DNA of 64,000 nucleotides, from positions 1 to 64,000 of the forward strand of contig SIAK01000001.1 in assembly GCA_009691805.1 (NCBI GenBank), in the 5' to 3' direction. The stretch's first letter is position 1. Every line of letters starts with the position of its first letter. The translations under genes and the position numbers were made by a program. The notes beneath the pieces were generated by a model. The model searched no databases. It saw only the letters and a program-made list of their open reading frames with translations, and was not told where the DNA came from. Shown piece by piece: positions 45,654 through 55,570 of this stretch. This DNA is from Phycisphaerales bacterium. Lineage in GTDB: Bacteria > Planctomycetota > Phycisphaerae > Phycisphaerales > SM1A02.

Positions 45654-46264
45654 GCGTCACCTCCACGTGCAAGAGTCCATGCTTCGGCGCTTAACTGCAC
45701 AGCGACGCGGCGCGTTTGCGGTTGGTAGTTCAATTTGAGATCGGAGATCGAATCGATTTCAGGAGCTGCTTCAAGTTGCGCGATGATTGCACTCACTGTA
45801 TCGGGCGTCGCTTCGAATCGAATCTCGGCGACGACCTTCTCAATCCTGCTGCCCACAGCGCCTTCAAGCTCGCGTGAACCAATGCGTTGCTCGCGAAGAC
45901 CGAGTCCAAAGTTGGTGTTGTTCGCTTTGAAAATCGCAGCGATGGATGTCGTCAACGCGTTCGCGCCTTCATCTTTGTTCGCAGGCGCATCGACTGGTCC
46001 AAACGCGCGCACGGAACTTTCAATCGCACCGCTGATGGTCGATGCGCGTTGCTTCGAGCTGGCAATCGCACTCTCGATACGGTCGCCGCGCGCGGCGAGT
46101 CCCGAGGAAACCTGCCAGAAACCGTAGTCAAGGATGAGATATGCGACGAGGATCGGTATGGCAATCGCTGCCCATTTGATCGCGCGTTCTTGGAGGCAGT
46201 ACCACCCGATCGCTCGATCGAGCTGCAAATCAAACTTGGAGTTGAGAGAGCGTAAAAACTTCAT
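45650..46264 (-). CDS. GspM/PilO-like protein
   Basis: Single TM IKWAAIAIPILVAYLILDYGFW, coiled coil, ferredoxin-like domain; synteny; 4-nt overlap with the next gene. Confidence 0.6.
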   Translation of the reverse strand: MKFLRSLNSKFDLQLDRAIGWYCLQERAIKWAAIAIPILVAYLILDYGFWQVSSGLAARGDRIESAIASSKQRASTISGAIESSVRAFGPVDAPANKDEGANALTTSIAAIFKANNTNFGLGLREQRIGSRELEGAVGSRIEKVVAEIRFEATPDTVSAIIAQLEAAPEIDSISDLKLNYQPQTRRVAVQLSAEAWTLARGGDA

Positions 46265-46276
46265 CCGTGTCTTTCG

Positions 46277-48229
46277 TTACGACTGCGACTTCAAGAAATC
46301 GAGCAGACGTTTCCAATCTTTGTTGAGTCGCGCGAGCACTTCGGGTTCGAGTCCTGGTTGCTTGCGCGCGGTCGCGATTTCGCCAATCAATCCGCGTGCT
46401 TGTTCTTTGCTCATGCCCTTCAACTCTTCGTCCGTGAACTCCGCAGGGAGCAACACGGCAACCGCAGTCGAGGCGGGACCTGCGACTGCGCCTGCCTCGC
46501 CTTCCTTTGGTGTTTCCGTGCGACGACCGATGCCGCGCGTGGGCGTGGAATAACCTGCGGATGGACTGTCTGGTGATGCCGGCGTCGCACCGGCTGCTGA
46601 TGCAAGGTCAACCGAGGGCGCAGGCGTTGTCGCGTCCGCGGTCACGATGGGCGCTGTTGTTGTGGTCGCCGTCGAAGCAGGTGTGGCAGTCGTGGCAGTC
46701 GTGGCAGGCGTGGCAGTCGTGGCAGGCGTGGCGTCACTACTTTCATCCTCACCGAGTTTGCCCCACTTGCGTTCGGAGAATGTCTTCACCGACCAATCGC
46801 GCTCTTCCGGAATGCGCGCTGCAATCGTCGGTGTTTCAACATCCGCGTTGAGCGTGAAGACATAGATTCCACGTGCATCAGGCGGTGCAAAGCTCACCGT
46901 GACCGCATCGAAAATCTTCGAGTCGCGCAGTTGCGAAACCATGCGCGCAACCAGATCGCTACCTGCAGCATCCGACTGCGTGCGCGCGGTTCCGCGCAGC
47001 ACGAGCCCTTGATTCTTCGAGAGGTGAATCGAGATCAGCTCAATGCCTTCCGTCGTGCAGCACGCGAGGTCACCGAGCATCTTCGCGACAGGCATGCCTT
47101 CGTCCGCGAGTTCTTTGTAGATGGCAACACGACGATCGACAGCGCGCTGTTGCCGTTCGAACGTGCTCAGCTCCGCGGGTAGTTTCCATTCGAGAATCGT
47201 GACGCGCATCCAACCGAAGAGCATCGGCAGGATGCCCAAGAGAAGCATGACGGCAATCGTCAGTTTCAATGCGCGACGACGATTGGAGAACCGCTGAATA
47301 AAGCGATCCGTCAGGGTTGGCGCTTCGCGTTCCGTTTCACGGCGAAGTTGCGTCAAGCCCGCGAACTCACCTTGCGATGCAATCGCGGCGCCGACCAAGA
47401 GCGCCCATGTATTCCACCAGGATCGTTCGTCCACAGGAATGCCGAGTTCGAAGTTGAACTTCGCACGAGCAGCGGCGATCGAACTCATCGGAATCTCGCG
47501 CAGACCATCCTCGGTGTCGAGTGCGCGCGCGAGCAGATGATCGGCTTCACTCGCAGCGTCTTGAGGCGCGCGCCCCGCGTTCATCAGACTTTCAACGAGT
47601 GAACGTCGAATGCCAGCACGCCATGATGTTTCGTCGCTCGCATCTTCTCGCGTCGACCGCAGAATGAGTCCCGATTCGCCCCGCATCCCAAGGAGCACCG
47701 TGCCACTCGCTCGATCGGCGATGAAACTCGGCGCTTGACTCGTGATGAATGGAAGCAGCGCCGCGGGTTCAGGAATGAACTGCGCGTCTGCGGGAATCTT
47801 CGAATCTGTCAGTCCGATCGATGACTCTGGCCAGACGAGAATCAAGCCTTGTCGATCGGCGCCACTTGTTGTTTCTGGAATTGCCGCAAGACCAACGCGG
47901 CACGCAGGGGTCGCGCCAAGCAGCATGCCTTCCGCTTGCAATTTGAGTGCTTGCGACATCTGCGCCGCAGCGATCATCGGAAGATGCACGATCTTCACGA
48001 TCGTCGCGCTCGTCGGATGCAGCACGCGAAGATCCGCGCACTTCGCATCCTGCAAAACTTTGACCGCTTCAACAATCGACTCGTGCGAGGTCGCAGCAAG
48101 TACGCGCGGCGCGCCTTCTTCCTTGCGTACAAGTAAGAGGTTCCACGCGCCGCGTTGGCATGCAACGATGCCGAGCAAAGATCGGTCGATCGCGGGAGAG
48201 TCTGTGGGCTTTGCAACTCGTGGATTCAC
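46277..48229 (-). CDS. GspL-like protein (PilM-like cytoplasmic plus PilN-like domains)
   Basis: N-terminal actin-like-sized domain, TM ALKLTIAVMLLLGILPMLFGW, PilN-like region; synteny. Confidence 0.65.
   Translation of the reverse strand: MNPRVAKPTDSPAIDRSLLGIVACQRGAWNLLLVRKEEGAPRVLAATSHESIVEAVKVLQDAKCADLRVLHPTSATIVKIVHLPMIAAAQMSQALKLQAEGMLLGATPACRVGLAAIPETTSGADRQGLILVWPESSIGLTDSKIPADAQFIPEPAALLPFITSQAPSFIADRASGTVLLGMRGESGLILRSTREDASDETSWRAGIRRSLVESLMNAGRAPQDAASEADHLLARALDTEDGLREIPMSSIAAARAKFNFELGIPVDERSWWNTWALLVGAAIASQGEFAGLTQLRRETEREAPTLTDRFIQRFSNRRRALKLTIAVMLLLGILPMLFGWMRVTILEWKLPAELSTFERQQRAVDRRVAIYKELADEGMPVAKMLGDLACCTTEGIELISIHLSKNQGLVLRGTARTQSDAAGSDLVARMVSQLRDSKIFDAVTVSFAPPDARGIYVFTLNADVETPTIAARIPEERDWSVKTFSERKWGKLGEDESSDATPATTATPATTATTATPASTATTTTAPIVTADATTPAPSVDLASAAGATPASPDSPSAGYSTPTRGIGRRTETPKEGEAGAVAGPASTAVAVLLPAEFTDEELKGMSKEQARGLIGEIATARKQPGLEPEVLARLNKDWKRLLDFLKSQS
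46683..46736. repeat. 9-bp minisatellite (GTGGCAGTC/GTGGCAGGC, about 5-6 units) encoding ATT/ATP repeats
   Basis: GTGGCAGTC GTGGCAGTC GTGGCAGGC GTGGCAGTC GTGGCAGGC GTGGCGTCA. Confidence 0.9.
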
Positions 48230-49638
48230 TGCTCTCGGTACTCCAAAATGCGCGCAGGCAGGGTAGAACGATCAACAACGGCTGTGATTTCAACCTCAAG
48301 ACCCGTGGACGCAGATCGTCCACGACTTGTGATAGTAAAAACTGCGCTCTGTGTATCGAGCACACCACCCAGACGCGCCAGCGTGTCGGGGGAGACTCTA
48401 CTTGACTGCAGGAGGTCAGAGAGCGCGAGCACGCCACCGGGCTTCGAGTTTCGCAAGGTCATGATCGCATCCGCACTGATCGGATCATCGACAAAGAGAA
48501 TGCGAAGGACGGAAGGCAGCGCGGTGTTGACATTGACTCGACCGGGTGCGGGCTTCGTTGGATCATCGAGCGTTGCTTCTTGGAAGACGCGTCGCAATTG
48601 ATTCTGGTCGAGCTTAGGAACATTCGAAGCGCGCTGATTTCCACCAGTCGCACCCTGCGAACTTCGACCGGATCGACCCGCTCCACCGCCGCCCGTCGCA
48701 TCGCGACCGCGTTGATTCTGCGGTTGCGACTGACTGCTGAGGTTGCCGACATCTCCGCTCAGTAACTGCTCCATGCGAGCGGATGAAGTTGTAGCCCACG
48801 TCTTGATGAGCGCGGCTTGTTCCGCAGAAATCGTGAGTCGCTCCGTCATGTCTTCAACTGCGGCGTCCTTCAGATACAACTTGGGTTCGCCGCTCGCGCC
48901 CATCTGCAGGGAATGACTTCGCGCAGTGACATATCCACTCCAACCAGCGTCGAGAAGCCCATCGCCATCGTCGGCGGGTTCGGATTCGCCGCGATCATTT
49001 TCGTTGGGATCGAGGCGACCATTGAGATTCGCATCTTCGCCGCGCACGTTCTGCGGGAACGCGCCGAGCACGAGCTCAAGTTCCGCGACGCTGCGGAAGT
49101 CAGCGTTGCGCGGTCCGTAGGTCAGACCGCGATTCTTGTAAAACTCGTTTTCCGCGCCCATCATGCCAGGCGAATTGTCCGTGTCGCGGAAGTCGACGAT
49201 CGCGTCAGAAACATCAAGGCTCATGCCCGAGAGTTGCTGAAGTTGCGTCTTCGAAATCGTGTTGAGGTTGATCTTCGCAGACTCATCCTGCGGACCCTTC
49301 TTCTCGAATCCATCCTCGCTGTGGCGAATGCTCCACTCACCTGAGGCGAGCGAACCATCAGCGACCGATTCGAGATCGCGGAAAATCTGCCGAGCGTCAT
49401 CCGCTTCAGGTTTCTCCGTGTGATATTCGAGGACAGCAATCGTCTCTTCGAGCCCAGCGCGTGCCGCCCAGCGCGCTTCCACTTTTGCGAGCGCTTCACG
49501 TCCGAGCGTCGCCTGCCGAAACGCCAGCATCTGCGCCCCAGCAACAATCACCGCAGCAATCGCGACCGCCCAAATCACGATGACAATCGCCGAGCCGCGA
49601 GCGGCGTGGCGAAATCGTGTTGGAGGGGGAGGCGTCAT
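48226..49638 (-). CDS. gspK: T2SS minor pseudopilin GspK
   Basis: RGSAIVIVIWAVAIAAVIVAGAQMLAF, INLNTISKTQLQQLSGMS, VNVNTALPSVLRILF SAM-like motifs; Asp-rich insertion. Confidence 0.9.
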   Translation of the reverse strand: MTPPPPTRFRHAARGSAIVIVIWAVAIAAVIVAGAQMLAFRQATLGREALAKVEARWAARAGLEETIAVLEYHTEKPEADDARQIFRDLESVADGSLASGEWSIRHSEDGFEKKGPQDESAKINLNTISKTQLQQLSGMSLDVSDAIVDFRDTDNSPGMMGAENEFYKNRGLTYGPRNADFRSVAELELVLGAFPQNVRGEDANLNGRLDPNENDRGESEPADDGDGLLDAGWSGYVTARSHSLQMGASGEPKLYLKDAAVEDMTERLTISAEQAALIKTWATTSSARMEQLLSGDVGNLSSQSQPQNQRGRDATGGGGAGRSGRSSQGATGGNQRASNVPKLDQNQLRRVFQEATLDDPTKPAPGRVNVNTALPSVLRILFVDDPISADAIMTLRNSKPGGVLALSDLLQSSRVSPDTLARLGGVLDTQSAVFTITSRGRSASTGLEVEITAVVDRSTLPARILEYREQ

Positions 49639-49865
49639 GATCCGTGCTATCGGCTGAATCACCAACAATCGCAGCAAGTCCGCCGAGATCTGTCGGCAGA
49701 TTTTGAAGCGTCGAACAGGCCGAGGATTTCGGCAAGGAGCGTTACCTTCGACTCAGGGTATCGCTGCGAAAACCGCGCGCTTGGAGGCGCGTTCCTACTA
49801 CTTCGCCGAAGAGAGTTTGGATCAAACGCTGTTGTGGACCGCGGTGAACTCTGGGCGCGTCGAAA

Positions 49866-50960
49866 CTAGCCGCCACGGTTGCCGCGAGTACTGCTACTTG
49901 GGCTGCTTGGTCGTCCGACGGTTGATCCGCGGCCGCGGCCCGAACCGCCATTGAACGGGGGTCGGCCAGGTTGGCGGGTTGCGCCGCCACCCCCGGTTCC
50001 CATGCCAGGACCTCCGCCTCCAGGTTGGCCAAAGTCGCCACCGCCAGGACCGCCACCGGGTGTTTGAGGACCAGTTATGCCGCCACCAGCGCCTCCGCCG
50101 GCGTCGCCGCCTGGCGCAGGAAGTCCAGTCGCAGGGTCGGTTGGAGTTCCGCCACCGGCAGCATCAGCCGCTGCAGCATCGCCTTCGGCAGCAGACTCTT
50201 CCTTTGATTGCTCCGCGTCGGTCTCCTCAAGGGGAGGAACGATGCGATCAAGCGCGATCTGTGTGCGCAGGACGATCGTCGACTTGGTTGCATCCGATGG
50301 TTCGCTACCTGCAGGATCGCCTGTTGCAACGACCGTAATGCGAAGCGCCCATGGAATTCCGTCGAAGTCGCTATCCCAATCTGGATACCACGACTCGCCG
50401 TCGTAGGCTTCGACCTTGAATCCGATGATCCCGTCGACAAGCGGAGTCACTGTGCCGCCGCCTTCGGGATTCTCATCAGGTACCGCATCGCGACGCTGCC
50501 AAAGCGCACTGCCCGCGTAATCATCTTCAACGCGATATTGCGTTTCGTACTCGCCGCCTTCGCCGCTGTATCGATCACCCTGGATTGGACGCATGCGATT
50601 GTTGAAGATCACGAGTTCGTCGCGATCCACCACACCATAAGGGCTGAACGCTTCGCCGTCGTAGATCACGACGCGCGCGCGAAAAAGATCTTCATCGCGA
50701 ACCGTCGAAACAATGTCCCGTCGCACTGCATCAAGTGCACCTTGCGCGCGAGTCGTTGCTTCGAGGCGAAGCTTGGTGATACTTCGACCGCGCGAGAGTT
50801 GTGAAGTACTCAGTGTGATCGTGCCCACCACGAGCGCGGTGATCATCGTCGCAACAATGAGTTCGATGACCGTGAAGCCGCGACGCATGCGGGAGATGTC
50901 GTGTTGCTTCTGCGGAAGCACTCGGTCAATCGGCTTCGAGTTTTGCGCGTTCTTCTTCAT
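49866..50960 (-). CDS. gspJ: T2SS minor pseudopilin GspJ-like with long Gly/Pro-rich C-terminal tail
   Basis: RRGFTVIELIVATMITALVVGTITLSTSQLSRGR; GspJ-like body; tail GGGAGGGITGPQTPGGGPGGGDFGQPGGGGPG. Confidence 0.8.
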   Translation of the reverse strand: MKKNAQNSKPIDRVLPQKQHDISRMRRGFTVIELIVATMITALVVGTITLSTSQLSRGRSITKLRLEATTRAQGALDAVRRDIVSTVRDEDLFRARVVIYDGEAFSPYGVVDRDELVIFNNRMRPIQGDRYSGEGGEYETQYRVEDDYAGSALWQRRDAVPDENPEGGGTVTPLVDGIIGFKVEAYDGESWYPDWDSDFDGIPWALRITVVATGDPAGSEPSDATKSTIVLRTQIALDRIVPPLEETDAEQSKEESAAEGDAAAADAAGGGTPTDPATGLPAPGGDAGGGAGGGITGPQTPGGGPGGGDFGQPGGGGPGMGTGGGGATRQPGRPPFNGGSGRGRGSTVGRPSSPSSSTRGNRGG

Positions 50961-51531
50961 AGCGGGCCTCTCTATCAATCGGGCTCGTGGGGTATCGAAC
51001 AGGGTCTGGTTCTGCACCGCGTTTGAGCGCGATGTGCGTTTCAATCGAGTACTTCTTGCCCGTCTCGTGCAGCACTGTTGCGACGACGCGTGCAGGAACC
51101 CCGACATCGCCCGCTTCAATCAGGATGTCAAACTCAAAGTCAGAGTACGGAGAGTTTGCCTCAAAACGACCACTTGTCGGCTGTATTTCAGAAAAAGTCT
51201 CCACTCCTTCCGTCACAACTGAAGAAAGTAGCTCATCAAGCGCACTCGCAGCACGGATCTCGATTTCGCCCTTCTGCTCCATCGTGAGCGCACGACCGGC
51301 GATCGAGAGAATCGCCGACAGCCCAATCGCGAGAATCACGCCCGCGATGACCGCATCGATGAGCGCGAAACCTGAGCGCGATCGCGCAATTTGCCGCGAA
51401 GCGCGGACAAATTCCATCGATCGCTCTGGACTCGCTGCGGTCGGCAGAGCCGACGCGGCAGCGAAGTTTGTTGTCGATTGCTCGAAGGCGAAACCGCGAC
51501 GACTTCGTGAGGGTGCCACAGCTTTCACCAT
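50926..51531 (-). CDS. gspI: T2SS pseudopilin GspI-like
   Basis: RSGFALIDAVIAGVILAIGLSAILSIAGRALTMEQ. Confidence 0.8.
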   Translation of the reverse strand: MVKAVAPSRSRRGFAFEQSTTNFAAASALPTAASPERSMEFVRASRQIARSRSGFALIDAVIAGVILAIGLSAILSIAGRALTMEQKGEIEIRAASALDELLSSVVTEGVETFSEIQPTSGRFEANSPYSDFEFDILIEAGDVGVPARVVATVLHETGKKYSIETHIALKRGAEPDPVRYPTSPIDREARYEEERAKLEAD

Positions 51532-52118
51532 CGTTCGAATCCTCTTCCTTCGTGATCAAGATCAATCACGCTTCGGCTCGCCTCACCAAGGTCGAGGCGC
51601 TGCGGTCCTGTTGCCCAAGGCTCGAGCACGATCGTAGACACTTTCGTCTCGCCAAGGATATGCAGTTCAATGCGCGGGCGCGAACCATCTGGTCGCGTTG
51701 CGATCGTCCACGGATTCATCGAGACCGAAGCACCATCCGCAAGCGCATCGTCGATCGTCATGCCTGTCGGAAGTTGCACGGGCATACTCAGTCGATCTTC
51801 ATGCCAGATGCGCGGGCCATCGGGATTCTCAGGATCAATGTCTTTGATCCAAAGTGAAACGACGCCCGTTTCCGCGTCATGCCAGAGCGCAATTTCTTGT
51901 GTCATGGAACTATGACGAAACGCGTACATACGCAGGAGATCCGCGACAGAATCAATGCCCGTTTCATCGCGTTGACGATCGACCGACGCCATGCGCGGAA
52001 CGATCATCGCTGCAAGCAGCGCAAGGAGCGCCGCCACAACCATCACTTCAAGCAGTGAGAAGCCGCGCAGATCCGCGCGGCTTCTGGTGCGAGTTGGAGT
52101 GGTGGTCAGACGCTGCAA
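51525..52118 (-). CDS. gspH: T2SS pseudopilin GspH-like
   Basis: LRGFSLLEVMVVAALLALLAAMIVPRMASVDRQRDE. Confidence 0.82.
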   Translation of the reverse strand: MQRLTTTPTRTRSRADLRGFSLLEVMVVAALLALLAAMIVPRMASVDRQRDETGIDSVADLLRMYAFRHSSMTQEIALWHDAETGVVSLWIKDIDPENPDGPRIWHEDRLSMPVQLPTGMTIDDALADGASVSMNPWTIATRPDGSRPRIELHILGETKVSTIVLEPWATGPQRLDLGEASRSVIDLDHEGRGFERW

Positions 52119-52121
52119 TGC

Positions 52122-52541
52122 TTACTTCTTTCCGTGCACGATGTCGGCGTTGTTGTCTTCGCCGCCTTCAACTTTGTCTTCGCCGTAACTCACGATGTCG
52201 AAGTCGCGATGATCACCAGGCATGCGCAAGATGTACGGCATACCCCAAGGATCAGTGAGCCCATCGATGCTCTCCAAGTAATCAGGAACGAGCATTTCCA
52301 ATTCAAAATCTTGCGACAAGCCGGAGACGTTTTTCTCCGTCATGTACAGACGCACTTGCTGTGCGAGCGCGTTCGTTTCCGTGATCGCCTTCGAGCGCTT
52401 CGCGTAGCTCAATCGAGCCCACAGATTCGGACCAATGATGGCGGCGAAGAGCGCGATGATCGTGACGGCGACGATGACTTCGAGAAGACTGAAGCCACGG
52501 CGAGCGGAGCGTTGTTTGGACTTGGAGCGCGTGTGGTGCAT
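52122..52541 (-). CDS. gspG: T2SS major pseudopilin GspG
   Basis: RRGFSLLEVIVAVTIIALFAAIIGPNL and DPWGMPYILRMPGDHRDFDIVSYGEDKVEGGEDNNADI, the GspG Ca-loop region. Confidence 0.92.
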   Translation of the reverse strand: MHHTRSKSKQRSARRGFSLLEVIVAVTIIALFAAIIGPNLWARLSYAKRSKAITETNALAQQVRLYMTEKNVSGLSQDFELEMLVPDYLESIDGLTDPWGMPYILRMPGDHRDFDIVSYGEDKVEGGEDNNADIVHGKK

Positions 52542-52598
52542 GGTTGGAGATACCTGATTTGGAGGGCGTTCAGTTCTACGGGCGAGTCGTCGCTTGGA

Positions 52599-53810
52599 TC
52601 AACCCACCGACTGCTGAAGTTCAAGAATCGGAAGAAGAATCGCTGCAAGCACAAAGACGGCAACAACCGCCATGATGACAAGCAGGAAGCTCGGCAAGAT
52701 GCGAGTGAAGAGTTTCAGTGAGTTGTTGACTTGTCGGTCAAACGAACCCGCGGCATGCATGAGCATCTGCTCAAGGCGACCGGAGCGTTCGCCAATGTTC
52801 ACAATCTGCACAAGCAGCGGCGGAAAGAGGCCACAACGTTCGAGCGGATCGGCAAGCGACTGTCCCGTCGTGACCTTCTCACTCACCTGGTCGATGGCGT
52901 GCATCAATGCATGATTGCCAAGCGTGTCGCGCACGATGCGCAGGGCAGAGAGAATTGGGATGCCTGCGGAGACCAGCGTTCCAAGAGTGCGCGTGAAACG
53001 CGCGACGGCGATGTCGCGAAGGAGTCGACCAACGACAGGGAAACGCAGAATCGCCGTATCAAACTTCAATCGATTGTCTGGGTTCGCGTACCACGCTCTG
53101 CCTGCGTACCAAGCCAAGATGAGCACGGCGATGATCAGATACCACCACTGCGCGACGAATCCGCTCATGCCGAGGAGAATCTCCGTCGGAAGCGGCATCG
53201 GTCGTCCGCTCGCGAGAATCGGCGCCATGATGCGAGGCAGCACGAACACGATCATGATGACCACGCTCACAGCGATGAGCCCTGCAACCATCGCGGGATA
53301 AATCACAGCACCCACAACTTCGCGTCGCAGTTCAACCGAACGCTCAAGAAGATCTGCAAGCTGATGGAGCACTTCGCTCGTGCGCCCCGTCGCATCAGCA
53401 GCACGGAGCATGCCGACAGTCATGTCATCAAACGGCGCGCCGTATTCTTTCGCGGCTTGGTAGAGCGGAACGCCAGCCTCCACGCGCTCGATGAGGTAAT
53501 CCAGAATCGCGCGAAGTTTCGGCGTGCCCGCCTGCTTATGCACGACGCGTAGCGCGCTCATGAGCGGCAATCCCGCTTCGAGTGCAGTTGCTACTTCGCG
53601 GATGAAATCTGCAAGCTCAGGCCGCGAGATCGTTGGTCGTCGCTTCGCGCGTGCGCTTGTGTCATCCGTGCCATCCACGACGTGCATCGTGAGCGCCGTC
53701 TCGCCGCGTTGCGTGAGCGTGCGCACCGCGCCCGCACGATCGTTTGCGCTGAGTGATCCCGCGGTGACTGCGCCGTCGGCGCCAATGGACTGGTATCGGA
53801 AAGTGGGCAT
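52599..53810 (-). CDS. gspF: T2SS platform protein GspF
   Basis: MPTFRYQSIGADGAVTAGSLSANDRAGAVRTLTQRGETAL; two T2SSF domains. Confidence 0.93.
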   Translation of the reverse strand: MPTFRYQSIGADGAVTAGSLSANDRAGAVRTLTQRGETALTMHVVDGTDDTSARAKRRPTISRPELADFIREVATALEAGLPLMSALRVVHKQAGTPKLRAILDYLIERVEAGVPLYQAAKEYGAPFDDMTVGMLRAADATGRTSEVLHQLADLLERSVELRREVVGAVIYPAMVAGLIAVSVVIMIVFVLPRIMAPILASGRPMPLPTEILLGMSGFVAQWWYLIIAVLILAWYAGRAWYANPDNRLKFDTAILRFPVVGRLLRDIAVARFTRTLGTLVSAGIPILSALRIVRDTLGNHALMHAIDQVSEKVTTGQSLADPLERCGLFPPLLVQIVNIGERSGRLEQMLMHAAGSFDRQVNNSLKLFTRILPSFLLVIMAVVAVFVLAAILLPILELQQSVG

Positions 53811-53847
53811 CGGTTTTCAGCAGAGAGCGGCGAAGCGGGAGACGCGA

Positions 53848-55464
53848 TCAAGTCGTGAAATCATCGACATCTTGCGTTGCACGGAGCACTTCTTCAATCG
53901 TGCTAATGCCTTCAAGTGCCTTGCGCATGCCATCCTCGCGCATGTTGATGAAGTCACCGTCGAAGAGTTTGCGCAATTCATGCACAGGGCGGTTCTGGCT
54001 GATCGCGTTGCGGAGCGCGCCAGTCACCTTGACGATTTCATAGAAACCCAAACGCCCGCGGAATCCACTATTGGAACACTTGTCGCAGCCACGACCGACA
54101 GTCTGCACGCCAGCAAAGCGCGCGCGTTCATCGGCAGAGAGGCGGTGATCCGTTTCTTCCGAAATTGGTTTTCGCTCGCTGCAGTGCGTGCAGTTGCGTC
54201 GACCAAGTCGCTGCGCAATGAGTCCTTCAATGACGCTCGCGACGAGGTAGGGCTCGGCACCCATGTCGACCATACGACCGATCGAACTGATCGCATCGTT
54301 CGTGTGAAGCGTCGAGAAGATTAAGTGACCTGTGAGTGCAGAACGAATCGCGATGTCAACCGTTTCCGCATCGCGCACTTCACCGACGAAAATGATGTCG
54401 GGATCTTGGCGCAAGATTGCACGCAGCCCTGTCGCGAAGGTCAATCCGCGCTTGGGATTCACAGGGATCTGATTGATGCCGGAGAGTTCGTACTCCACCG
54501 GATCTTCAATCGTGATGATCTTCTTGCGTGGGTCGTACAACTTCGAAAGCGACGCGTAGAGCGTTGTCGTCTTGCCCGAACCTGTCGGACCTGTGACGAG
54601 CACAAGCCCGTGCGGCTTCGTGATCATGCGATCCACGATCGCGCGATGCGGTTCGCTCATGCCGAGCGCCGCAAGATCCAGCGGAAGGTTGCTCTTGTCG
54701 AGAATACGCATGACGACGGATTCGCCGTAGAGCGTGGGTACGGTCGAGACGCGGATGTCGACCTTGCGCCCTTCGAATCGCAGCGTGATGTGACCATCTT
54801 GGGGAACGTAGCGCTCCGCGATATTCATCGAAGCCATGATCTTCACGCGACCGATGAGCGCGGCTTGCAGATGTTTCGGCGGATGCGGCTGTTCAACGAG
54901 CACGCCGTCGATGCGGTACTTCACTTTGAGATCGTGTTCGAACGGCTCGATGTGCACGTCGCTCGCTCGGCCTTGAATTGCTTCGAGCAACAACAGGTTG
55001 ACGAGATTGATGAGCGTCGGCTGCTCCGCCATGCGATGGACGTCGTCTGCTTCGATCGCATCCAGATTGTGCTCTGCGTCTTGGCTTCCGCCGTGCACTT
55101 CGGACGCAAGCGATTCCGCCATGCGCGCGGCCGTCGTGCCGTATCGATCTCGCATGAGATCGCGAAACGCGGCGGGTTCGAGCCCGACACGTTGCACAGG
55201 TTTTCTCGTGAGCGCAGCGACTTCATCCAGCGCCGTAGTATCGAGCGGATTGAGCATCGCGAGCACGAGCCGCGCGCCATCGAGCGCAACAGGCACGACA
55301 CCCAGCCGCACTGCGACTTCAGGCGCGAGGAGCTCGCCGACTTTGGGGTCGGAGTTTGGAAGTTGTTCGAACCACTCGATGCCGAGAATGGCGCAACGCT
55401 CGCGCATCGCGTTCTCGGTGTTCGGTGGTTTGATCTCGGTGGACACGCTTGTCGTCGCAGACAC
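53848..55464 (-). CDS. gspE: T2SS ATPase GspE
   Basis: GPTGSGKTTTLYASLSKLYDPRKKIITIEDPVEYELSGINQIPVNPKRGLTFATGLRAILRQDPDIIFVGEVRDAETVDIAIRSALTGHLIFSTLHTND. Confidence 0.95.
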   Translation of the reverse strand: MSATTSVSTEIKPPNTENAMRERCAILGIEWFEQLPNSDPKVGELLAPEVAVRLGVVPVALDGARLVLAMLNPLDTTALDEVAALTRKPVQRVGLEPAAFRDLMRDRYGTTAARMAESLASEVHGGSQDAEHNLDAIEADDVHRMAEQPTLINLVNLLLLEAIQGRASDVHIEPFEHDLKVKYRIDGVLVEQPHPPKHLQAALIGRVKIMASMNIAERYVPQDGHITLRFEGRKVDIRVSTVPTLYGESVVMRILDKSNLPLDLAALGMSEPHRAIVDRMITKPHGLVLVTGPTGSGKTTTLYASLSKLYDPRKKIITIEDPVEYELSGINQIPVNPKRGLTFATGLRAILRQDPDIIFVGEVRDAETVDIAIRSALTGHLIFSTLHTNDAISSIGRMVDMGAEPYLVASVIEGLIAQRLGRRNCTHCSERKPISEETDHRLSADERARFAGVQTVGRGCDKCSNSGFRGRLGFYEIVKVTGALRNAISQNRPVHELRKLFDGDFINMREDGMRKALEGISTIEEVLRATQDVDDFTT

Positions 55465-55570
55465 TTCGGCTCCCTTGCATTAGCGATGCTTCAACTCTGG
55501 CAGTCCTGCATTCGTCTGAAGCCGCGCATGCGCTGCAACAAAGCGTTGTCCTTCGATGTTCGGTTCAGCG

